Assembly (NCBI RefSeq): GCF_002927635.1
Contig: NZ_PRDS01000009.1
Location: forward strand, 46,046-110,045
DNA from: Albidovulum inexpectatum
GTDB taxonomy: Bacteria; Pseudomonadota; Alphaproteobacteria; Rhodobacterales; Rhodobacteraceae
DNA: 64,000 nucleotides
Direction: 5' to 3'
Under the pieces are notes generated by a model. It saw nothing but the letters and a program-made list of their open reading frames with translations. It searched no databases and was not told the origin of the DNA. Shown here piece by piece: positions 7,215-15,957 of the stretch (the first letter of the stretch is position 1; every line of letters begins with the position of its first letter). The position numbers and the translations under genes were made by a program.

Positions 7215-10019
7215 ATGAGACTCAGTTGGCCTGAAGTCAGGGCGCGCGCGCAGCAATTTGCCGATTCTTGGCGCGGCGAATCCTATGAGAAGGGCGAGGC
7301 CCAATCGTTCTGGAATGATTTCTTTCAGGTGTTCGGCGTTCCGCGGCGCCGTGTGGCACAGTTCGAGCGTCAGGTGCAAAAACTCGGCGGCGGCACTGGG
7401 TTCATTGACCTGTTCTGGAAGGGCGTCATGCTCGCGGAACAAAAAAGCGCCGGCCGTGATCTGGCGCAGGCACGTCAGCAGGCATTGGACTATCTCGACG
7501 GCCTCAAGGACTCCGAGTTGCCACGCTACATCGTGCTCTCTGACTTCCAGACCTTCGAGATGCTTGACCTCGAGACGAGCGAAGAAACGCAGTTCTCGCT
7601 TGAGCAATTGCCCGATCATGTCGAGAAATTCGGCTTCATCCTCGGGGTTACACCGACCACCTTCCGGGATGAAGACCCTGTCAACCTTGAAGCCGCCGAG
7701 CTTGTGGGAAGACTCCACGATGCGCTCAAGGATGCGGGCTATTCGGGTCACGATCTTGAGCGCTTTCTGGTTCGGATCGCCTTCTGCCTCTTTGCAGACG
7801 ATACGGGCATCTTCGAGCGCAACCTGTTCGTTGACACGCTCGAGTCGCGCACCCGCGAGGATGGGTCCGATACTGGGCCGCTGCTTGCCCAGATATTCCA
7901 GGTTCTCAATACGCCGGAAGACCTCCGTCCGCGTAATCTTCCGGCCGACATTGCCGCTTTTCCATACGTCAACGGCGAACTCTTCGCCGAGAGTCTCCGC
8001 ATCCCTTCCTTCGATGGCGACATGCGTGAGAAACTTCTCGAAGCGGCGCGCTTCGACTGGTCCGGGATCTCGCCTGCGATCTTCGGGGCGCTGTTCCAGT
8101 CGGTCATGGACCCGCAGGCCCGCCGGGCGCTGGGGGCACATTACACGTCCGAGAAGAACATCCTGAAGGTCATCGGACCATTGTTCCTTGATGATCTTCG
8201 CGACGAATTCGAGCGCATCCGTGTCCTCAAGACAGGACGTCGGAAGCGACTGGAGGAGTTCCACGCCCGCTTGGCATCCATGACCTTCTTCGACCCGGCC
8301 TGCGGTTGCGGCAACTTCCTCGTCATCGCCTATCGAGAGCTGCGCCAGCTCGAGATCGACCTTCTGAAGGAGCTGCAGGCGGAGCGCGAGGATGCGCGCA
8401 CTCTGGAGATGGACGTCCAGTTCATGTCCCGGATCGACGTTGATCAGTTCTACGGCATTGAGATCGAGGAGTTTCCGGCCCGCATCGCCGAGACCGCGCT
8501 GTGGATGATGGATCACATCATGAACGACCGGCTCGGGCGCGAATTCGGGAAGTCTTTCGCGCGAATTCCGCTGAAGAAGAGCCCGAACATTCGCCACGCC
8601 GACGCGCTGGAAACTGACTGGGATGACCTTCTGCCGGCCGAAAGGTGCAACTTCCTGTTGGGCAACCCGCCCTTCCTGGGCGCCAAGGTCCAGACCCCCG
8701 CGCAGCGCGCCCAGGTGCGGCGGATCGCCCGGCTGGGCGGCTCGGGCGGCACGCTCGATTTTGTGGCGGCATGGTTCATCAAGGCCGCGGAATACGCCGC
8801 AAAGGCCGATAAAGCCGGCGCCGCCCCGCCCCGCATCGGCTTCGTCGCCACCTCCTCAATCTGCCAGGGCGAACAGGTTGCCCAGCTCTGGCCGATCCTG
8901 TTCGGGCGCGGGGGCGTCGAAATCTCATTCGCCCACCGCCCGTTCAAATGGGGCAACGAGGCGCGCGGCGTGGCGCAGGTGCATGTGGTGATCGTCGGGC
9001 TCGACCGGCGCGGGCGCGCGCCGAAGGACAAGCGGCTGTTCCTCTATCCCAGCATCACCGCCGACCCGCAGGAGGTCAGCGTGCCGGTCATCACCGCCTA
9101 CCTCACCGACGGACGGCGGCTGGCCGATCCGCATGTCGTCGTGAAGGAGGAGGCGCGACCCATCAACGGGATGCCGTCCATCATCTCGGGCTCACAGCCG
9201 ATCGATGACGGGCACTACATCCTCAGCGAGGAGGAATACCGCGAACTCGAGGCCTCCAAACCGGCCGAGGCGCGCTGGTTCCGCCCCTTCATCGGCGCGC
9301 AGGAATTCCTCAACGGCGGGCGGCGATGGATCGTGCATCCCGACTCGATCCCGCCCGCGGAACTGCGCCGTCTGCCGGGCATCCTCGAACGAATTCGAAA
9401 GGTTCGAGAATTCCGATCGAGAAGCAAAAGAAAGCAGACGCTTGAGAAGGCGCAAACCCCAGGCGATTTCAATGTCACCGTCATCCCTGACCGCCCTTTC
9501 CTCGTGCTGCCCGAGGTGAGTTCGGAACGCCGCGACATCATGCCCATCGGCTGGCTGGAGCCGCCGGTGATCCCGAGCAACAAGCTTCGGATACTCCCGG
9601 ATGCCACCTTGGCCCATTTCGCGCTGCTGACCTCTGCCATGCACATGGCCTGGATGCGGCTTGTGACCGGGCGGCTCAAGAGCGATTACCAATATGGTAT
9701 CGGAATTGTATACAATACCTTTCCGCTGCCGCCGGGCGGGCTGGAAACGCTCGCAACCCCGCGCATCGAGTCGCTGGCGCAGGCGGTGCTCGACGCCCGC
9801 GCCGCGCATCCCCAGGCCACGCTGGCCGACCTTTACGACCCCGACGCCATGCCCGCCGACCTGCGCGCCGCCCACCGCGCGCTGGACCGCGCAATCGACC
9901 GCCTCTACCGCCGGCAGGGCTTCGACACCGAGATTGAACGGGCCGAGCATCTGCTGGCGCTTTACGAAGCCGCCGCCGCGACCCTCATCAGGCGGCCACG
10001 GCGTTCCAGAAGTCGTTGA
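7215..10019 (+). CDS. MmeI-like type IIL restriction-modification enzyme
   Basis: 934 residues from ATG 7215, preceded by GGGGAGAG. The N-terminal nuclease has Asp65-x9-Glu75-Gln-Lys77, the D-x9-ExK motif of MmeI. A helical linker follows. The adenine methyltransferase has motif I at DPACGCGNFL (from Asp360) and motif IV NPPF (484-487). The C-terminal 400 residues fit a target recognition domain and helical end. Such enzymes cut about 20 bases from a short asymmetric site and protect the host by methylating one strand. No partner gene is needed. It is on the opposite strand to the late genes and splits them, so it is cargo. The frame is complete and both motifs are intact, so it is probably active. 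Confidence 0.92.
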   Translation: MRLSWPEVRARAQQFADSWRGESYEKGEAQSFWNDFFQVFGVPRRRVAQFERQVQKLGGGTGFIDLFWKGVMLAEQKSAGRDLAQARQQALDYLDGLKDSELPRYIVLSDFQTFEMLDLETSEETQFSLEQLPDHVEKFGFILGVTPTTFRDEDPVNLEAAELVGRLHDALKDAGYSGHDLERFLVRIAFCLFADDTGIFERNLFVDTLESRTREDGSDTGPLLAQIFQVLNTPEDLRPRNLPADIAAFPYVNGELFAESLRIPSFDGDMREKLLEAARFDWSGISPAIFGALFQSVMDPQARRALGAHYTSEKNILKVIGPLFLDDLRDEFERIRVLKTGRRKRLEEFHARLASMTFFDPACGCGNFLVIAYRELRQLEIDLLKELQAEREDARTLEMDVQFMSRIDVDQFYGIEIEEFPARIAETALWMMDHIMNDRLGREFGKSFARIPLKKSPNIRHADALETDWDDLLPAERCNFLLGNPPFLGAKVQTPAQRAQVRRIARLGGSGGTLDFVAAWFIKAAEYAAKADKAGAAPPRIGFVATSSICQGEQVAQLWPILFGRGGVEISFAHRPFKWGNEARGVAQVHVVIVGLDRRGRAPKDKRLFLYPSITADPQEVSVPVITAYLTDGRRLADPHVVVKEEARPINGMPSIISGSQPIDDGHYILSEEEYRELEASKPAEARWFRPFIGAQEFLNGGRRWIVHPDSIPPAELRRLPGILERIRKVREFRSRSKRKQTLEKAQTPGDFNVTVIPDRPFLVLPEVSSERRDIMPIGWLEPPVIPSNKLRILPDATLAHFALLTSAMHMAWMRLVTGRLKSDYQYGIGIVYNTFPLPPGGLETLATPRIESLAQAVLDARAAHPQATLADLYDPDAMPADLRAAHRALDRAIDRLYRRQGFDTEIERAEHLLALYEAAAATLIRRPRRSRSR

Positions 10020-10401
10020 TCTGTATCCTTTGGCGACTTGAGCAATTGAAATCCGCTGCGATATCCAACACCATCATGCGGGAAGCGCTGTCACGGCGGA
10101 CCCTGCCATGCCTTGCATGTACGCGGGACCGGGCGCCACCCGGGGCGCTTCTCACCGCAGCATTTGACAATGGACGAGACGCCCACAAATATTTCGCCTG
10201 AGCTGTCGGCAATGGCTCCCTCACCCTTGGCATTGCCATGAGGAGGTGACCGGGCGTGCCGACCCGGGACAGCTCGCGCTTTTACTCAACGCAAAGTCAC
10301 GCTATAGTGTGGTCGGCAGCGTCGCTATCAGGCTGGCTTGCCCTTGCGCCCAACGGCGCTTGATGAGGCAACCGGGATCCGCCGCCCCGGGCCGCTGCCA
10401 A
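10020..10401. other. Gap between R-M gene and head gene, no gene seen
   Basis: About 380 bases between two convergent genes. Short frames exist on both strands but none has a good ribosome site, protein-like composition or coupling to a neighbour. No strong terminator hairpin with a T-run was found. It is likely the leftover junction of the cargo insertion. Confidence 0.5.
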
Positions 10402-11556
10402 TCATCGGATACGCGTCGATTTTGCGGGCACAAGCTTTCTTCCGCCAACTCTGAACAGAGACACGGCCCAACTCCACTGAAGGCTGCGTTCGACCTTCAC
10501 GGTCAGCCTGTATCCTCCAAGTACGAAAAGGAAATGGCGATCTGAACGCGCTGCCCATACATGCCCCGATGTGGCCATTTCCTGTATCATTGCGTATTGC
10601 TCGGCACCGATTTCAGGATGCTTTGCGAGATGGGATGCAAGCGTCTGCCGGGACAGCCAGACGACCCTGTTCCGCACTCCGAGTGTCGCCATCAGGTCAT
10701 CGTCCAGCGCGGCGATCGGCCATAGATCTGGCGCCCCAGGCGCGCCTTCGACGAAATCCCGAAACAGCTCCGTTCTCGCTGCGGCGGCGCACGTCTCGGG
10801 GTCCGGGCGCGTATATGCCGTCAGCAGGGTCAGGAGCTCCGCCGCGCGTGCCTCCGAGCACCAGATCGGCCTGCCCGTCGGGTCAGACACGAAGTCGCGC
10901 GCATCGCATCTTGCGGCCCTTGCCTCGACGGGATCGCTCAGGCGCTCAAGCAGCTTGCGCGGCCGCCTGCCCCATTGCCCGCCATCGGCGTGCCCCTCGG
11001 CCGGAATGATCTCGGTCCTGCCGCCGCGACGACGCGCGGCCCGGTCGGTCAGGGACCGCAGCGTGCAGCGGCAATTGAACCCCAGTGGCGGCGAGATCCT
11101 GTCCCATACCGGATCGTCCACGGCCCGGATCACGCCGTCCAGCGCGAGATGATGCGGCCGCACGCGGCTGTCGTTGATGGCATCGAACATCAGCCAGGGG
11201 CGCGAACGGCGGGCCAGCTCGAAGTTGCGCCAATGCCCGGCCATGTAGTTGGTCTGCAGGTTCGTGCGGAAGATCGTCTCGAGCCGGTGACGCGGTAGTG
11301 TCCATTCCTGCGCCTCGGCCCAGGCCTTCCACCTGGCGAAGGACCAGCCTTGTTCCTCCGCCCGGATCAGGCTGTCGGCAACGGCCTGCACCTGGTCGAG
11401 CCGAGCGAGCCCTGAGACCGTGAATGCCAGCGCGCGCTTCTCCGGCGTCAGGCCGTAGAACGCCTCGGCCAGCATCGGTGCCATGGCGCGCGCCTGGGCG
11501 ACCTGTACATGAAACGGCGCATCGAAGGAGATGCCGCCGCCATCTGCTGCGGGCAT
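10402..11556 (-). CDS. Mu gpF-like minor head protein with C-terminal PBECR nuclease-like domain
   Basis: 384 residues starting one base after the portal stop. Residues about 60-190 form the Mu F-like head morphogenesis domain: TIFRTNLQTNYMAGHWR, MFDAINDSRVRPHHLALDG and the Cys pair in GFNCRCTLRSLT. Such proteins sit in the portal region and are ejected or help assembly. The last 100 residues, with LASHLAKHPEIGAEQYAMIQ and FLFVLGGYRLTVKV, resemble the phage Barnase-EndoU-ColicinE5-RelE-like (PBECR) nuclease domains that are often fused to this protein. Catalysis is not shown. The fused domain could act on host RNA after injection, but that is only a hypothesis. Confidence 0.85.
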   Translation of the reverse strand: MPAADGGGISFDAPFHVQVAQARAMAPMLAEAFYGLTPEKRALAFTVSGLARLDQVQAVADSLIRAEEQGWSFARWKAWAEAQEWTLPRHRLETIFRTNLQTNYMAGHWRNFELARRSRPWLMFDAINDSRVRPHHLALDGVIRAVDDPVWDRISPPLGFNCRCTLRSLTDRAARRRGGRTEIIPAEGHADGGQWGRRPRKLLERLSDPVEARAARCDARDFVSDPTGRPIWCSEARAAELLTLLTAYTRPDPETCAAAARTELFRDFVEGAPGAPDLWPIAALDDDLMATLGVRNRVVWLSRQTLASHLAKHPEIGAEQYAMIQEMATSGHVWAARSDRHFLFVLGGYRLTVKVERSLQWSWAVSLFRVGGRKLVPAKSTRIR

Positions 11557-11557
11557 G

Positions 11558-12949
11558 TCACTCCTCCGCCGTTCGCTCGGCCTCGATGACGCCCGTCAGG
11601 TCAGCCGCCAGCATCGCGCGCTCCAGCATCTGCCTGAACGTGTGGTCGTCCGCTCCGGCGGCCACGACCGCCAGACGCGCGGCCAGCTCTGCCTTGTCCC
11701 GCGCCCCGCGGATCGCCGATGCGATGGCCGCCGGCGGGATCGGGCCATGGGCGGAGTCCGTGAGGCCCGCGATCGCGTCCTCGATGCGCTGCTGCCCGTC
11801 GGTGAAGCGCTGCTGGGCGTCGGTGAACGAGAAGGCCGCCCGGCCACCGTCCTGAGGTTGATCGATGGCGAAGTCGTCGGGCTCAAGCCCGTATTTCTCC
11901 TCGTAGTAGCGCGGCGTGAAACGGACGCCCTGCCGCCAGAGCACCTCGTCGCGCGACGCGCGGTCGGCCTCGAGGCTCTTGGCGTCCTCCATGACGAACG
12001 ACAGCCCGCGCCCGAAGCCGTTCAGCCACGACAGGCGGTCGACCACGGTCTGCATCGTGCGGACCACCATGCGGATATCGGCGCGGCGCTTTTCCTCGCG
12101 CACGCGCTCGTGCACCTCGCCCAGGGCGCGGTTGCCCGATCCGCCGTCGGTGCCCGACGTCAGCGTCTGGCCGAGGATCAGCCGCTGGATCCGGCGCGCG
12201 CAGGCCTCCTCGAAGGCCTCGAAGTTCCGGGACGGCGACTGGCCCTGCTGCTGCACGTCCTCGTCCGGGCCGACGATGACCGCCGGGCCCGACGTGATGG
12301 CCTTCAGCTGCTCGATAACCGCCTCGCGATCCGTGGCCGAACGCCCGACCAGGAGAGGCACGGCCGTGTTCTCGAGGAACCGTGACCACATCTTCCAGCC
12401 ATGCGTGCGGAAGAACCACGGCCACCACGCCTTTGCCAGCAGCGCATCGCCCATCGGCTTGCGGATCGAGCCGTTGTGGACGGTCAGGAAGAACTTCTCC
12501 GGCACGTCCTCTGGCTGCATCGTGTCGCGGCGCAGCAGCGTCCCGTCGGGCCGCACGACGTACCAGTCGAACGGCAGCCGCACGATGCGCTCGATGCCGA
12601 TCCGACCGCCGCCGCGATCCGCGAACACGACCTCGAAGACCGAGTAACCGTATGGGACGGCCTCCCAGATCGCTTCCATGATGTCGACGGCGTGCGGCTC
12701 CAGCTCGGACCAGACGAAATCGCGGGCCCTTGCGCGCTGCCCCTCGATGCGCCAAGGCGTTCCGACCACGGCGTGCCGCCGCGTCTCCAGCGCCGATGCG
12801 ACCTCGTCGTCGTCGGCCACCTGACGCAGCGCCGACCGGCTGATGCCAAGGCGTAGCAGCAGCTCGTCGGCATCGCCGATCCATGTGAACCGCGACAGAA
12901 TGCGCTCGATCGAGATCGCGGACGTGAGTGTTGCAGGTTTCCGTGCCAT
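11558..12949 (-). CDS. Portal protein, DUF935 family (Mu gp29-like)
   Basis: 463 residues from ATG 12949; an in-frame ATG at 12967 is possible and neither has a strong ribosome site. The segments VPYGYSVFEVVF, LPFDWYVVRPDG, PMGDALLAKAWWPWFF and RLILGQTLTSGTDGGSGNRALG are characteristic of DUF935 portals. Twelve subunits form the ring through which DNA is packaged and the tail attaches. The C-terminal 100 residues are Ala-rich and helical. It is followed directly by the gpF-like gene, as in Mu-like phages, and a palindromic site lies just upstream. Confidence 0.93.
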   Translation of the reverse strand: MARKPATLTSAISIERILSRFTWIGDADELLLRLGISRSALRQVADDDEVASALETRRHAVVGTPWRIEGQRARARDFVWSELEPHAVDIMEAIWEAVPYGYSVFEVVFADRGGGRIGIERIVRLPFDWYVVRPDGTLLRRDTMQPEDVPEKFFLTVHNGSIRKPMGDALLAKAWWPWFFRTHGWKMWSRFLENTAVPLLVGRSATDREAVIEQLKAITSGPAVIVGPDEDVQQQGQSPSRNFEAFEEACARRIQRLILGQTLTSGTDGGSGNRALGEVHERVREEKRRADIRMVVRTMQTVVDRLSWLNGFGRGLSFVMEDAKSLEADRASRDEVLWRQGVRFTPRYYEEKYGLEPDDFAIDQPQDGGRAAFSFTDAQQRFTDGQQRIEDAIAGLTDSAHGPIPPAAIASAIRGARDKAELAARLAVVAAGADDHTFRQMLERAMLAADLTGVIEAERTAEE

Positions 12950-12985
12950 GGGGTGACGATGGCACATTGCCGCGATCAAATCTGC

Positions 12986-13003
12986 CGGACCGCTGTCCGA
13001 CAA
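12986..13003 (-). promoter_or_regulatory. Palindrome CGGAC-N4-GTCCG upstream of portal operon
   Basis: The core CGGACCGCTGTCCG (12986-12999) followed by ACAA matches the site at 7056-7069 in arms, spacing and one flank. It lies between the terminator of the outer-membrane protein gene and the portal start, 37 bp upstream of ATG 12949. A transcription unit must begin here because the upstream unit ends at the terminator. Likely binding site of a late activator; inferred. Confidence 0.5.
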
Positions 13004-13028
13004 AAAAGGGCCAGCTGTGCCGGCCCTT
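13002..13028 (-). terminator. Intrinsic terminator after outer-membrane protein gene
   Basis: On the minus strand AAGGGCC (13028-13022), a nine-base loop and GGCCCTT (13012-13006) form a seven-pair stem, followed by more T residues down to 13002. It sits 27 bases after the stop of the outer-membrane barrel gene. Confidence 0.85.
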
Positions 13029-13054
13029 GCGAGTTCGAGGGTTCGAGATGAAGT

Positions 13055-13753
13055 TTACCCGGGGAAAAGCTCAAAGAGACTGCGGCGCTCGAACGTCGAG
13101 CCGCGCGAAGCGCCGAAGGTGGTCTTCAGGCCGATACCGATGAAGGTTTCGGAACCGCCGCCCAGCGACTGATCCAGTTCCCCGGATCCGATTTCGCCGG
13201 TGACACTGAATCCACCCATACCGTATTCCCCGCGAAGGGCAATCCGGGAGGCGTCGAACCCTTCCAGGTCCACGTTGTGATAGGCAACACCGAGCTTGAA
13301 CGCTTCGGTGACGGCATAATCGGCGCTGATCCCCAGAAGCGTGACATCGGCACCTTCGATTTCCGAGAGCGCCACATAGGCCTCTCCGGACAGGCTGCCG
13401 AACTCGTGCCCGACCTCGGCCCCGTAGACGGTTTCACCGAAGCCTTCGAATTCTTCGCGACCAACGAAAAGCCCGACGGATGTTGCATCGCTCACATGGC
13501 CGATGCCGTGCAGCGTGAGGTAGTTCGAGTCGATGTCATTGTCGAAGAACCTGAAGCCGATATCGCCCTGAACCGAGAATTGCTTGGTAAATCCAACCTC
13601 GACGGAGCCGGAAATCGACGTCGCATCGTAGTCGAGGTCATCACCGGTGAATGTCGAATATCTCAGCTGGATATCACCGCCAGTGACCTCGGCAGCAAAC
13701 GACTGACCTGCCAGAAGCGACGCGATCAAAGCCGCTGTAGAAACGTATTTCAT
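13055..13753 (-). CDS. Prophage-encoded outer-membrane beta-barrel (porin-like) protein
   Basis: 232 residues from ATG 13753 with AGGAG upstream. Residues 1-20 are a clear Sec signal peptide ending SFA before AEV. The rest is a run of short amphipathic beta strands with Gly and aromatic residues, such as SVQGDIGFRFF and FKLGVAYHNVDLEG, as in small alphaproteobacterial porin-like barrels. It is alone between the Mor-like gene and the portal gene, with its own terminator, so it is cargo. Prophage outer-membrane proteins can alter receptors or block superinfection. That role here is a hypothesis. Substrate unknown. Confidence 0.75.
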   Translation of the reverse strand: MKYVSTAALIASLLAGQSFAAEVTGGDIQLRYSTFTGDDLDYDATSISGSVEVGFTKQFSVQGDIGFRFFDNDIDSNYLTLHGIGHVSDATSVGLFVGREEFEGFGETVYGAEVGHEFGSLSGEAYVALSEIEGADVTLLGISADYAVTEAFKLGVAYHNVDLEGFDASRIALRGEYGMGGFSVTGEIGSGELDQSLGGGSETFIGIGLKTTFGASRGSTFERRSLFELFPG

Positions 13754-13874
13754 AACTGCTCTCCTGCCTTTGCGGGTTGCATCCCGCGCGTGCAGTAAAA
13801 GCAGTTCCGCCGGCATCCACAACGCGATGACACGTCGCGCGCCACAACTGTTGCGCGCAAGTCACCTTTTGTGA

Positions 13875-14285
13875 TCACATCTTGGGAGGCAGCAGCGGCA
13901 GCTGCATCTGGCTCGCTTCGATCTCCTGGCGGACATTGCTGGCGATCCGCCGGACATGCCGAACGCTCACGCGGCCGATCACACGGACGTCGGCGGCAAC
14001 CTCTTCTGGGCTGCGCCCCTTGCGAAGCTCGCGAATGATCGCGTTCCTCAGCTGCTCTCTCTGTCCGTCCGCGTTGGTCGGAACGTAGATACGCTCGCCG
14101 GAGAACAGGTGCACGAATCGCGCCGCCTCTTCATCGCCAAGGGCCGAGACCAGCTTCGCCCAGGTATTTCCGGCCCGGCGCCTCGGGACGCGAAGATCGG
14201 TGCCGCCGAAGGCCTCCACAAGCTTCAGTGCCGTCTTCGGACCGACGTATTCGGCCAGCATCTCCATCGTCGCGCACAGGGCCAT
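13875..14285 (-). CDS. Mor-like transcription activator
   Basis: 136 residues. The N-terminal half (MLAEYVGPKTALKLVEAFGG, then LRVPRR) and the C-terminal helix-turn-helix region with SPEEVAADVRVIGRVSVRHVRRI match the Mor/C activator family of Mu-like phages. Mor dimers bind an imperfect dyad and recruit RNA polymerase to middle or late promoters. The ATG overlaps the stop of the terminase gene (TGATG). Its place just before the late head genes, together with two matching palindromes further down, suggests it controls the late units. Confidence 0.78.
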   Translation of the reverse strand: MALCATMEMLAEYVGPKTALKLVEAFGGTDLRVPRRRAGNTWAKLVSALGDEEAARFVHLFSGERIYVPTNADGQREQLRNAIIRELRKGRSPEEVAADVRVIGRVSVRHVRRIASNVRQEIEASQMQLPLLPPKM

Positions 14286-15496
14286 CAGAACACCCTCCGG
14301 CCGGGAATGACCACCGGCCCCGACGACATGCCAAGCGCGGCGAATGCGTGCGCGGCGGCATCGACACCGTCGTCATGCTGTCCCTCGGGGAAGGCGAGAA
14401 GCTCGTCGCGGAACCATGGCGGCACGCCGGACGGGTCATGCACGACCATGCCCTGCTCGTAGCGCGTGAGAAGCGGCAGGAACCTCGTCACCTTGTCGCG
14501 ATCCGGGCGCACCCCACGAATGGGCAACTTCGTCGTGCGCGCCAGCTCCTGCACGACCGCCGCCTGGAACTGCGTCTGCTCGATCGCGACCAGCTTCGCC
14601 CGGTGGCGCTCGGCCGATGTCCTGATCCTGTCCACGATCTCCCGGAACTCGCCGCGGAAGCGCTCGGCCTCGACGATGTAGACGGTCCCGGTATTGGGAT
14701 CCCGGGTCATGGCGACGATGGCCGTGAAATCCGCGCCGTCCCTGGTCGAGATGGCGAGATCCACGCCAAGCGTGATCGGCAGGTCGCGCGGCGCGGCGCC
14801 GAGGCGGACCATCTCCGGCTTGACCAGCCCCGCGCCCATCGTGACGAACTCGGCCAGGTATTCCTGCCGGAACACCAGCTCGGGCAGCTGGGCGCGGGCC
14901 TCCTCGATCTCTTCGGGCGCGATGTACGGATTGGCCGATGTCGGCATGTGGAACGAGGCCCAGTTCTGGTATTCCTCGCTCTCGCCGCGCCGGAACAGAT
15001 CGTGGAAGAAGTTCAGCCCCTTGGGCGTCGAGATGAACCACGCCTCGCCGCGGTAATCCGTCAGCGTGGGCCGGATCGCCTGTTCCCAAGCGTCACGCAG
15101 GTGCCGCGCATGGGCCGCCTCGTCGATCACGATCCGCCTGTAACGCCGCCCGCGGCCGGCGTCCGGGTCCTCGAGCGTCCAGAAGTCGATGGCCCCGCCC
15201 GTGACCAGCTCGATCCGCATCTCCTGCCGGTTCACCCGCTTCGCCACGCCCGCCATCGTGCGCTCGATCAGGCCGAACACCTCGGACAGCAGCTTGTAGG
15301 TCGGCGCGAAATACGCGACCGGGCTGCCCTCGATCGCGGCCCCCGGCAGAAGCGTCAGCCACTCGCAGGCGAGCCGCGTCTTGCCGAAGCGCCGCCCGCA
15401 TGACGCGACCTTGAAGCGGGCCGGATCGTCCAGGATGCGGCGCTGCCCCGGGTGCAGCTCGGGCGGCGCGATCCGGATTTCCAAGGCCTCGCCCAT
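14285..15496 (-). CDS. Terminase large subunit
   Basis: 403 residues from ATG 15496, chosen because it overlaps the small-subunit stop (TGATG) and has GGGAG upstream. The Walker A variant is CGRRFGKTRL near residue 35-45 and the Walker B is RIVIDEAAH. The C-terminal RNase H-like nuclease has GVDLAIS and the late HDDGVDA acidic motif. It is the ATP-driven motor and headful or site-specific nuclease of DNA packaging. It is slightly shorter than many large terminases but complete in motifs. Confidence 0.95.
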   Translation of the reverse strand: MGEALEIRIAPPELHPGQRRILDDPARFKVASCGRRFGKTRLACEWLTLLPGAAIEGSPVAYFAPTYKLLSEVFGLIERTMAGVAKRVNRQEMRIELVTGGAIDFWTLEDPDAGRGRRYRRIVIDEAAHARHLRDAWEQAIRPTLTDYRGEAWFISTPKGLNFFHDLFRRGESEEYQNWASFHMPTSANPYIAPEEIEEARAQLPELVFRQEYLAEFVTMGAGLVKPEMVRLGAAPRDLPITLGVDLAISTRDGADFTAIVAMTRDPNTGTVYIVEAERFRGEFREIVDRIRTSAERHRAKLVAIEQTQFQAAVVQELARTTKLPIRGVRPDRDKVTRFLPLLTRYEQGMVVHDPSGVPPWFRDELLAFPEGQHDDGVDAAAHAFAALGMSSGPVVIPGRRVF

Positions 15497-15954
15497 CACC
15501 ACTCCCGCTTGATCTCGATCTTCGGCGCCGGGTTGGTGTCCTCCAACCCCCAGGCAAGGCGCTCGCCGCGCTGCCGGATGGTCAGCATCTCGGCGTTGAT
15601 CTTGGCGTGCTTTCCGCTTTCGAAATCGGTCGTGACGGCCCCGAAGCGCTGGCGGTGTTGCTCCCAGTCCGCCTTGTGCCGCTCGATGACCTCGGCGGCG
15701 CGCTCGGCCGCCCTGTCGAGCGCCTCGGCCCTTCTTTTCGGGTCAGCGGTACTAACCATTCCGCTAACCTTTTCGCTAACTTTCCGGCGGATTGCCTCGC
15801 GCACATCGGTGCCGTCGCCCCACCCTTCGGCCTTGGCGCGCTTGACGATCGCGGCATCGCTGACGCCGAACTTGTCGGCCAGCTCACGGAATGTCGCGCC
15901 CGCCTCGCGCTCGGCTCGGACGTCGGCCCATTGTTCCGGACTCAGTCTCGGCAT
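15496..15954 (-). CDS. Terminase small subunit, helix-turn-helix type
   Basis: 152 residues. The N-terminal helix-turn-helix reads ATFRELADKFGVSDAAIVKRAKAEGW, a standard DNA-binding module of small terminases. The rest is a long helical oligomerisation region and a short tail. It recognises the packaging start on concatemeric DNA and stimulates the large subunit encoded next to it. Confidence 0.88.
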   Translation of the reverse strand: MPRLSPEQWADVRAEREAGATFRELADKFGVSDAAIVKRAKAEGWGDGTDVREAIRRKVSEKVSGMVSTADPKRRAEALDRAAERAAEVIERHKADWEQHRQRFGAVTTDFESGKHAKINAEMLTIRQRGERLAWGLEDTNPAPKIEIKREW

Positions 15955-15957
15955 GGC

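Noticed and set aside
7089..8597. Minus-strand frame of 502 codons
   Set aside because: Antisense to the MmeI-like gene, whose nuclease and methyltransferase motifs are in the plus frame.
10246..10545. Short plus-strand frame between R-M and head genes
   Set aside because: No ribosome site, overlaps the head gene antisense, no protein-like features.
14228..15403. Plus-strand frame of 391 codons
   Set aside because: Antisense to the terminase large subunit, which has Walker and nuclease motifs.
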